DNA from: an uncultured Collinsella sp.
GTDB taxonomy: Bacteria > Actinomycetota > Coriobacteriia > Coriobacteriales > Coriobacteriaceae
Direction of reading: 5' to 3'
Length of the DNA stretch: 40,467 nt
Assembly: GCA_905194675.1 (NCBI GenBank)
Contig: CAJJTG010000019.1
Coordinates: 1-40,467 of the forward strand
Each line of letters starts with the position of its first letter. Positions within the stretch are counted from its first letter, which is position 1. The notes beneath the pieces are model-generated. The model searched no databases and was not told the DNA's origin. It saw only the letters and a program-made list of their open reading frames with translations. Below are positions 34,575 to 40,467 of the stretch, piece after piece. Both the position numbers and the translations under genes were made by a program.

Positions 34575-37500
34575 CTACACGTCCCTCCTTACAAACGTTC
34601 CTTCGTGGTTATACGAGCAGCGCGCATGCGCGGCCTGAGCCGACGTCGGGTCGACGGCGGCAACGTTGCCTGCCTCGAGCTCGCGCAGACGCTCGGCAAT
34701 GCCGGTCTCCACGCGATCGAGCAGCGCATCGAAGTCCATGTTGCCGCCCTCGCCGGGAAAGCCCTTCTTAAGGCCTGGGATGCGGCCGTCGCCGCGCTCT
34801 TCCTCAAGCAACTCGGCGCTCGCCGCACCGCGCAGCGCGGGCTTGCCGCCCTTGGTCGAAAAATAGAGCGCGGCGCGGGTATCCAGATCCAGCGCCCGAC
34901 GCATGGCCTGCGCGTAGATGAGTGTCTGGGTATGGGGCGGCAGCCAGCGCGGGTCGTCGATGGGGGCCTCGCCCGACTCCTCGTCGCGCACCGTGGGGTC
35001 GGCGAGCTTAAACTCCTCGACACCCGAACGATGCTTATAGTCGATTACCACGGCGCGATTCTCGACATCCACATCAACGCGGTCGATGCGCCCGCCAAGC
35101 GGCCAACCGGCATACTCGACCTGGAGCTCGTTGAACGCAAACTCCAGGTAGCGCGGCGCGAAGGGCGCGAGCGCCTCGGACTCGTAGGCAAGCACGCCCT
35201 CCAGCTGCGGCAAAATCTCGGCCACCTGGCGCTCCTCCACCGGGGAGAGCGGCACGAGCGGGCCCTCGGCACCGCGCTTGCCCGCATGCTCGGCCAAGGT
35301 CTCGTCAAAGACCTCGCGCAGCAGCTCCTTCGCGCGTGGCAGATTCATGGGTGTCACGCGCTCCATGCCCTCCTGGGGCAGACGGGCATGCAAGTGTTCC
35401 AGCACGTCGTGGACAAAGTTGCCCTTCTCCATATTGCCAAAGCCAGCGTCGATCGACTGGGGCTTCACGCGGTACGAGACGAACCAGCATAGCGGGCAGG
35501 TCGAATAGGCCTCGATCTGCGAGGCAGACGTCAGGCGCGGCACCAGCGGCGCATCCTCGCCCTCGCCATCGCGACGACGCAGGACCAAATACGGAATGGC
35601 TTCATCGCTCAGATGCTGAGGAGCTTCGCAGGTCACGCGCTCGCGCCTAAGACCTTCGCCTGCCGCGGGATCGAAGTCCCTTACGATATCGCCCTCACCC
35701 ACGCACTTCGCCTTGTCGGCGCCAACGGCCTTAGCGTCGTCAGCGGCCTTGTCGGCGTCAGCGGCCTTAGCATCGTTAGCGGCCTCGGCATGCGCCCGCA
35801 ACTCGGTCCACACGGCCGCCGGATAGCACTCGCGCGCCTGACGATCGTGGGTCACACGGGCGAGCGTAACCGGACCACGCGACGCTTGTATCGCGCGGCC
35901 AAAGCGTGCGCGCAGCAAGGCCGCAGGCTCAAGCGTCACACCGCTGCGATCTAACTCTGCCGTCAGCGTTGCCAGCGGGCCCTCCTCATGTGAGAGCGGA
36001 TAACTGTCCAGGTCGACGTCGGCAAACAGCACGGCATCGTAGCTGCCGGGGCGCAGGGCCGCCGCATCGGCAAGCGAAGCAAAGCGAACCTGGGCGCGTG
36101 GCGCACGGTCAACCTCGTAGGTCTCGTAATCGTAGGCGGCGCTACGCTTGTCCACCTTGGTGCGAATGTCATCGAGCACGGGCACGGTCGCGGCCTGCGA
36201 CACGTCGAGCGCACGGGCGCCATTCATAAGGATGTCGATGACGTGGCGCAGCAGGGCCACCTCCGCCTGGCGACGGGCCTGACCGTCGAGACCGCCAAGT
36301 GCGCGATCGGGCAGTGCCTCGGCAACGGCAAGCATGGCCTTGAGCGCCGTCACGGGTTTGTCGCGCCACAGCGCCTGGAACACGTCCGAGATCACGCACG
36401 GCACGTTCTTAAACCAGTTCTCGTCGCTCGCCGCTTTACGCGCGCCCCTCACCTGGCCCTGCACGCTCTGCAGCAGGCTCTTGACGCCCGCAGTGGTCTT
36501 GCTGCGCGACAGTCGCATATTCTTGTCGAACGTGCGCGCGCTGGCGGCGTCGGCACCCGAAAGCGGGCTGTAAATCCAGTCGGTAAGCTCCGGAGCGGGC
36601 CACCACTCAGTCTTAGAAGCTGCCCCTTCGTCGGCGGCTTTCATACGCTCAATCAGGTTGGCGAGCGCCGTAAACTGCCTGCCCGCGATGGACTGGGAAA
36701 ACGCCGTAAACTCAGTCGTCTCGGCCGCAATGTGACGCGCCGCCAAACGAGCAGCGAGTTCGCCGAACAGCTGGGGCGCCCGGGCGGAAACCACGAGCAC
36801 GCGCGCGGGGTCGGCGTTCGTCGCGGCGCCGTCGCGCGACACGGACTCCTCACATGCCGCGACCAGGTTCTCGAGAGCATCCACATAAGCGCGGGCGCGG
36901 GCATGGGGGCCGGCCACCTCTATAAAAAAAGGCTGAGCAACAGGCGCAGAAGCGGTCTCGGACGCGCCGGCGTCCTCCCCCAACGGGGCGGCCTCAAACA
37001 GCACACCGCGGGCATCAAAGGCGGCAGCCAGGTCCTCGCGCATCGCCGCCTGCTCGCAAGCGAGCAGCACGACAACCTCTCCCCCGCTGCTCGCCACGGC
37101 CGACAACAGCTCGAGCAGGCTATGCGTAAACGACGTGACCCCACGCACGCAGACGGTGCGGGTGCACGCCGGAAGGTTGTCTGTCAGCACCTCGGCCATA
37201 AGGTCAGCCGCCTCGCAGGGCTCGACCATGTCTCGACGATCCAAGCCGCTCGCATAGGCGCTCAACAGCTCGAACACGCGGGCCTCGGCGTCGCTTTTGG
37301 GCTCGGGCCGAGCGGCGGCATCGCGACGGCGTTCGTCGCCCGTCCCCGCCACGCCCGGCAACACGTCGCGGGCCATACGCGCAAGCATGCGTACCGTGCC
37401 TTGGCTGCGCGAGAGCGGCTGCAGAGCAGCGTCGTCGCGGCGGTCGATCATGTCCGAGAACAGCATCTGGCGCTGAAGGTTATCCACAAAGCTGCGGCCA

Positions 37501-37727
37501 TCGCCCATAAACTCCCACAGCGAGCGGAGCCACGATGTGGGCGTCTTGTAGTCGATGCCCAGCGAAGCCCCGGCTTCTGCCGCATCATGGCGGCACAGGT
37601 CGAGCTCGGCAAATGTTGGCGCCAACAGAACAGCGCGCCCGTGGCGGGCAACCAGGTCGGCCAGCAGCGCCGCCTCGGCATCGCTCAAATCCGTGCCGGC
37701 ATTAGTGGTATAGATTCGAACAGGCAT
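34575..37727 (-). CDS. addB: AddB-like nuclease subunit
   Basis: This 1050-residue partner of AddA is divergent in sequence but fits by position, length and C-terminus. The N-terminal part has an inactive helicase-like fold; no clear Walker A is seen. The C-terminal PD-(D/E)XK nuclease motif is VVIDYKHRSGVEEF with a preceding GGRIDRVDVDVEN. Typical AddB proteins bind a Fe-S cluster with one Cys before the nuclease and three at the end. Here the first site is present (YSTCPLCWF, with an extra Cys), but the terminal set (C-x2-C-x5-C) reads H-x2-C-x5-G. Residues about 645-680 are an Ala/Asp/Lys repeat (DAKAADADKAADDAKA). GGAGG precedes the ATG. Confidence 0.88.
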   Translation of the reverse strand: MPVRIYTTNAGTDLSDAEAALLADLVARHGRAVLLAPTFAELDLCRHDAAEAGASLGIDYKTPTSWLRSLWEFMGDGRSFVDNLQRQMLFSDMIDRRDDAALQPLSRSQGTVRMLARMARDVLPGVAGTGDERRRDAAARPEPKSDAEARVFELLSAYASGLDRRDMVEPCEAADLMAEVLTDNLPACTRTVCVRGVTSFTHSLLELLSAVASSGGEVVVLLACEQAAMREDLAAAFDARGVLFEAAPLGEDAGASETASAPVAQPFFIEVAGPHARARAYVDALENLVAACEESVSRDGAATNADPARVLVVSARAPQLFGELAARLAARHIAAETTEFTAFSQSIAGRQFTALANLIERMKAADEGAASKTEWWPAPELTDWIYSPLSGADAASARTFDKNMRLSRSKTTAGVKSLLQSVQGQVRGARKAASDENWFKNVPCVISDVFQALWRDKPVTALKAMLAVAEALPDRALGGLDGQARRQAEVALLRHVIDILMNGARALDVSQAATVPVLDDIRTKVDKRSAAYDYETYEVDRAPRAQVRFASLADAAALRPGSYDAVLFADVDLDSYPLSHEEGPLATLTAELDRSGVTLEPAALLRARFGRAIQASRGPVTLARVTHDRQARECYPAAVWTELRAHAEAANDAKAADADKAADDAKAVGADKAKCVGEGDIVRDFDPAAGEGLRRERVTCEAPQHLSDEAIPYLVLRRRDGEGEDAPLVPRLTSASQIEAYSTCPLCWFVSYRVKPQSIDAGFGNMEKGNFVHDVLEHLHARLPQEGMERVTPMNLPRAKELLREVFDETLAEHAGKRGAEGPLVPLSPVEERQVAEILPQLEGVLAYESEALAPFAPRYLEFAFNELQVEYAGWPLGGRIDRVDVDVENRAVVIDYKHRSGVEEFKLADPTVRDEESGEAPIDDPRWLPPHTQTLIYAQAMRRALDLDTRAALYFSTKGGKPALRGAASAELLEEERGDGRIPGLKKGFPGEGGNMDFDALLDRVETGIAERLRELEAGNVAAVDPTSAQAAHARCSYNHEGTFVRRDV

Positions 37728-37761
37728 GGTCCTCCACTCAAACTGTTCGCAATATTCAACA

Positions 37762-37789
37762 CATCTATCCTACCCGCCCGCACGGACAA
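37762..37789 (-). promoter_or_regulatory. Candidate promoter of addBA
   Basis: On the minus strand TTGTCC and TAGATG are 16 bases apart, 35 bases before the addB start. Imperfect hexamers; no SOS box was found here. Confidence 0.35.
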
Positions 37790-37861
37790 CCTGCCCCCAA
37801 TGCACCAGATCCCCTCGATGATCCGTTTTCCTCCGTCCCCAAGGGATCAATTTCGACACAT

Positions 37862-37886
37862 AAAAACCGCCCCCGAAGGGGCGGCT
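37862..37886 (-). terminator. Terminator of the yerC-like gene
   Basis: On the minus strand GCCGCCCC-TTCG-GGGGCGGT followed by TTTTTA, a typical tetraloop terminator. Confidence 0.9.
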
Positions 37887-37913
37887 CCAGCTGATTCGTT
37901 TGTTGCCGTTGGC

Positions 37914-38213
37914 CTACTCGCCATCCTCCAGCTTGATGAGGATCTTACGATAGCCACCGTACTCGCCGTTGAGCGCCTTGGAAACACGACTCACCGTGGT
38001 GGACGAAGCGCCCGTGCGGGCCTGAACCTCAACATAGGGCTCGCCCTCATCCAGATAACGCGCGACCTGCAAGCGTTGCGAAAGATCACAGATCTCGCGC
38101 GGCGTGCAGATATCGGTCAAAAACGCCTGGATATCCTTCTCGTCATCCAAAAGACTAAATGCGTGGACCAGCTGCTTGACATCAGGCTTGTCAAACATGT
38201 TCTCGATATTCAT
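37914..38213 (-). CDS. TrpR/YerC-family DNA-binding protein
   Basis: This 99-residue all-helical protein is of the YerC/YecD (TrpR-like) family. The recognition part is ICDLSQRLQVARYLDEGEPY followed by the helix-turn-helix VQARTGASSTTVSRVSKAL and the Gly/Tyr-rich end NGEYGGYRKIL, which is diagnostic. Such proteins are dimeric DNA-binding regulators of unclear target; they usually lack the tryptophan-binding residues of TrpR. It is monocistronic with its own terminator. Its ribosome binding site is weak (GGTGAT). A -10-like TACACT lies on the minus strand near 38319-38324, over 100 bases before the start, leaving a possible long leader. The target operon cannot be inferred from the neighbours. 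Confidence 0.92.
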   Translation of the reverse strand: MNIENMFDKPDVKQLVHAFSLLDDEKDIQAFLTDICTPREICDLSQRLQVARYLDEGEPYVEVQARTGASSTTVSRVSKALNGEYGGYRKILIKLEDGE

Positions 38214-38537
38214 CGATCACCGCCAAACCCGCCATAAGGCATCGAAGTTGATACTGACATCGGGCATCGTTCGCCCGTTCTATGCAATAGGGCAACGCCT
38301 GTGGCTTTTGCCCGTAGCAGTGTAGCACACCACCAAACTAAAGCGACAAGACTCTCTGCCAGCGGCGCGTTTTTCAGGACGAACGCCGTTTTGAAACCGA
38401 ATGCGCACGTAAGCTCCACGAATATCTGAGACAATGGGCGGCCGAACAAGGCGGCACACCCGAGCGGCCGTCCAAGCCGCCGCAGCAAACCGCTTCACGC
38501 GACACCGACGCACCCTGCGCAAGAAAGGATTCACACC
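38214..38537. promoter_or_regulatory. Divergent region between yerC-like and membrane protein genes
   Basis: 324 bases without a gene. The left half likely holds the yerC-like promoter and leader; the right half is GC-rich (GGCGGCC-type repeats) and ends with AAAGGA before the membrane-protein ATG. No RNA gene was recognised. Confidence 0.4.
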
Positions 38538-38903
38538 ATGCGCTTTATGCTTAACTGGCTCTTTACCTCGATCGCCATCGCGATTGCCACGTTCCTCGTC
38601 CCCGGCATCCAGCCCTTCGGTTTTGCCGAGGCCTGGGTCTGTTTCGCCTTCGTGGGACTGTTCCTGAACATCGTCGATTCGCTCGTCAAGCCGTTTCTGA
38701 CGGTTATCTCGCTGCCGCTCACGATCATTACGCTGGGTATTTTTCAGCTCGTAGTCAACAGCTTTATGCTCGAGCTGGCCAGCTATCTGTCGGTCAATCT
38801 GCTGGGCGCGGGTATCTCCATCGCCAGCTTTGGATCGGCCTTTATGGGCAGCATCCTGGTGTCCATCATGCGCAGCATCCTCGACAGCATCGCCGAGGGC
38901 TAA
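38538..38903 (+). CDS. YvlD/phage holin-4_2-like membrane protein
   Basis: A 121-residue hydrophobic protein with four predicted membrane segments. The segment FLNIVDSLVKPFLTVISLPL and the following ITLGIFQLVVNSFMLELASY are the signature of the YvlD/Phage_holin_4_2 family (PF04020). Despite the name, chromosomal members are envelope proteins found in most Gram-positives and are not phage lysis genes; their job is not well established. AAAGGA lies eight bases before the ATG. No phage genes are nearby, so a holin role is rejected. It is followed by a strong terminator and converges with the Rrf2 gene. Confidence 0.9.
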   Translation: MRFMLNWLFTSIAIAIATFLVPGIQPFGFAEAWVCFAFVGLFLNIVDSLVKPFLTVISLPLTIITLGIFQLVVNSFMLELASYLSVNLLGAGISIASFGSAFMGSILVSIMRSILDSIAEG

Positions 38904-38943
38904 AACGGCCATTCCGGCCGCGCCCGTCTCAACAGCCCAAAAC

Positions 38944-38981
38944 GAAGGCCGCCCATCACAAAAATGGGCGGCCTTCTTATT
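38944..38981 (+). terminator. Terminator between the membrane protein and rrf2 genes
   Basis: GAAGGCCGCCCAT and ATGGGCGGCCTTC form a 13-base-pair stem around a seven-base loop, followed by TTATTT. On the other strand it is followed by GTTTT, so it may serve both converging genes. Confidence 0.88.
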
Positions 38982-39043
38982 TGCCAAGTCTCAAAGGGCG
39001 AGAGAATCTGCCATTTCCACCCCGTCCCCAAATGGCAGGTGGG

Positions 39044-39472
39044 CTAGATCACGTAGTCGTAGCCTTCGTTGGGAGCGACAAGTTGATCGAGCGTCACACC
39101 GTCGAGGTAGTCGTTGATAAGCTTGTCCAGGTTCTTCCACACGTCGAGCGTGGGGCACTCGTCAGAGCGCGAACAACCCTTGCAGTCGCCATCCAGGCAG
39201 GCGACCGGCGCCAGGCTGCCCTCGGTCAGGCGCAAGATCTCGCCCACCGTGTACTGCTCGGGCGGGCGCGTGAGCACATAGCCGCCGCCCTTGCCGCGCA
39301 TGCCCGAGAGCATGTTGGCGCGCACGAGCGTAGCCAGAATATTCTCGAGGTACTTCTCCGAAATACCCTGACGCGCCGCAATCTCTTTAAGCGGGATACG
39401 GCCTGTCGCCTGGTGCTCGGCCAGGTCGACCATAACGCGCAGGGCATATCTGCCCTTTGTGGAAACCAACAT
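39044..39472 (-). CDS. Rrf2-family transcription regulator (CymR/IscR-like)
   Basis: This 142-residue winged-helix regulator begins MLVSTKGRYALRVMVDLAEH, the family signature. The recognition helix is ISEKYLENILATLVRANML and the wing GMRGKGGGYVLTRPP. The C-terminal part has four cysteines, C92, C97, C100 and C106 (ACLDGDCKGC, SRSDEC), in the region where IscR uses C92, C98 and C104 for its Fe-S cluster; it is therefore probably a cluster-binding sensor and not a cysteine-free CymR. It is divergent from cysK, which makes a sulfur or Fe-S-linked control of cysteine synthesis likely. Its own -10 may be TAGAAT on the minus strand at 39509-39514. Confidence 0.93.
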   Translation of the reverse strand: MLVSTKGRYALRVMVDLAEHQATGRIPLKEIAARQGISEKYLENILATLVRANMLSGMRGKGGGYVLTRPPEQYTVGEILRLTEGSLAPVACLDGDCKGCSRSDECPTLDVWKNLDKLINDYLDGVTLDQLVAPNEGYDYVI

Positions 39473-39589
39473 ATATATAGCTGCCTTTCGGTCTTTTAAT
39501 TCGTAGAAATTCTAGCCGAAAAATTGGTTTTGAAAATACCTATTCCCGTCAAGATGGTTAATCGACTCGTAATAATCTTCTATTTCCTA

Positions 39590-39618
39590 TTGCGTTACTA
39601 GGCTTTACTGTCTACTAT
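39590..39618 (+). promoter_or_regulatory. cysK promoter with overlapping dyad
   Basis: TTGCGT (39590-39595) and TACTAT (39613-39618) are 17 bases apart. CCTA at 39586-39589 and TAGG at 39599-39602 form a small dyad across the -35, a reasonable place for the divergent Rrf2 regulator to bind; binding is inferred. Confidence 0.6.
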
Positions 39619-39725
39619 GCTTGCCAACAGCAAAACGAACAACCTATAAGGTTTGTGGGTTTTGCTGCCACACACACCGTAAAACCACACGGTATCCAGT
39701 CATTTGAACACTTTGGAGGTTCACC

Positions 39726-40467
39726 ATGAGCAATGTGTACACATCCATCGATCAGCTTATCGGCCACACTCCGCTTCTGGAGCTCACTCACTTTGAGGCC
39801 GATGAGGACCTCAAGGCCCGCGTGCTCGTCAAGCTGGAATACTTCAACCCCGCCGGCTCCGTCAAAGACCGCGTCGCCAAGAACATGATCGACGAGGCCG
39901 AGAAGGCCGGCAAGCTCGTGCGCGGTGGCGACTACACCATCATCGAGCCCACGAGCGGCAACACCGGCGTCGGCATCGCCTCGGTGGCGGCGGCCCGCGG
40001 CTACAAGGTGATCATCACTATGCCCGAGACCATGTCCGTCGAGCGCCGCAAGCTCATGCAGGCATACGGCGCACAGCTCGTGCTCACCGACGGCTCCAAG
40101 GGCATGAAGGGCGCTATCGCCAAGGCGGAGGAGCTGCAGAAGGAAACTCCCAACAGCATCATCGCCGGCCAGTTTGTGAACCCCGCGAACCCGGCCATTC
40201 ACAAGGCCACGACCGGCCCCGAGATCTGGGACGACACCGACGGCAAGGTCGACATCTTCGTCGCCGGCGTCGGCACCGGCGGCACCGTGACCGGCGTGGG
40301 CGAGTTCCTCAAGGAGCAAAACCCCGAGATTCAGGTCGTCGCCGTCGAGCCCGCCACCTCCCCGGTGCTCTCTAAGGGCCAGGCCGGCCCGCACAAGATC
40401 CAGGGTATCGGTGCCGGCTTTGTGCCCGACGTCCTCGACACCCAGGTCTATGACGAGATCATCCCCG
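39726..40467 (+). CDS. cysK: Cysteine synthase A (5' part)
   Basis: O-acetylserine sulfhydrylase makes cysteine from O-acetylserine and sulfide using PLP. The first 247 codons are in the window and the frame is open at the right edge. The PLP lysine is K47 in NPAGSVKDRVAKNM, the substrate loop TSGNTGVGIA, and the phosphate-binding GVGTGGTVTGVGEFLK are all present, as is GQFVNPANPAIHKATTGPEI. GGAGG lies seven bases before the ATG. It is transcribed away from the Rrf2 regulator. Confidence 0.97.
   Translation, partial: MSNVYTSIDQLIGHTPLLELTHFEADEDLKARVLVKLEYFNPAGSVKDRVAKNMIDEAEKAGKLVRGGDYTIIEPTSGNTGVGIASVAAARGYKVIITMPETMSVERRKLMQAYGAQLVLTDGSKGMKGAIAKAEELQKETPNSIIAGQFVNPANPAIHKATTGPEIWDDTDGKVDIFVAGVGTGGTVTGVGEFLKEQNPEIQVVAVEPATSPVLSKGQAGPHKIQGIGAGFVPDVLDTQVYDEIIP

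Noticed and set aside
37728..37760. SOS box before addB
   Set aside because: CGAACAGTTTGAG has only one good half-site.
38538..38903. Prophage holin
   Set aside because: It belongs to the chromosomal YvlD-like group and no phage genes are nearby.

Overview
The window reads as a contiguous piece of a high-GC, Gram-positive anaerobe of the Coriobacteriia, most like Collinsella. This is inferred from gene content and protein style: a superoxide reductase of the desulfoferrodoxin type, a beta-glucoside PTS operon, formate-tetrahydrofolate ligase, an AddAB pair, ruvCAB with a GAAC-N4-GTTC SOS box, and a wall-anchored exported lipase-like protein with a LAxTG-type sorting signal. No rRNA, tRNA or CRISPR array was found.

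Left part (1-10.5 kb), accessory in character: the end of an unknown gene, a large Tat-exported PI-PLC-like surface protein, then a small cluster (DUF1016/YhcG nuclease, ADP-ribosylglycohydrolase, 73-residue orphan, 30-residue membrane peptide resembling a type I toxin). On the minus strand follow a frameshifted SHOCT-domain gene and a double zinc-ribbon protein. A CDF exporter with manganese-type motifs reads divergently from the zinc-ribbon gene. A one-TM protein with a heptad-repeat tail ends this part.

Middle (10.5-24.7 kb), housekeeping, all on the minus strand: fhs, the tightly coupled ruvC-ruvA-ruvB operon behind a LexA-type box, a NAD-synthetase-like protein whose glutaminase triad and PP-loop motifs are all degenerate, a desulfoferrodoxin, a SWIM/SNF2 helicase and dnaE.

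Next (24.8-29.0 kb) is a bglG-bglF-bglA operon for uptake and hydrolysis of aryl-beta-glucosides. A RAT-like antiterminator overlaps a strong terminator before bglG, and a second, better RAT lies between bglG and bglF.

The most unusual DNA lies at 29.0-30.9 kb. An AT-richer MFS gene and a truncated DUF3284 gene sit between the real 3' end of addA and a second, 90% identical, 130-bp copy of that 3' end. The MFS reading frame runs into this copy out of frame and ends there, so it is a recombination chimera. Long hairpins and short repeats surround the block.

Right part (30.9-40.5 kb): addA and addB (double-strand break processing; the AddB Fe-S cysteines look incomplete), a TrpR/YerC-family regulator, a small YvlD/holin-4-like membrane protein, and an Rrf2 regulator divergent from cysK, which is cut by the window end.
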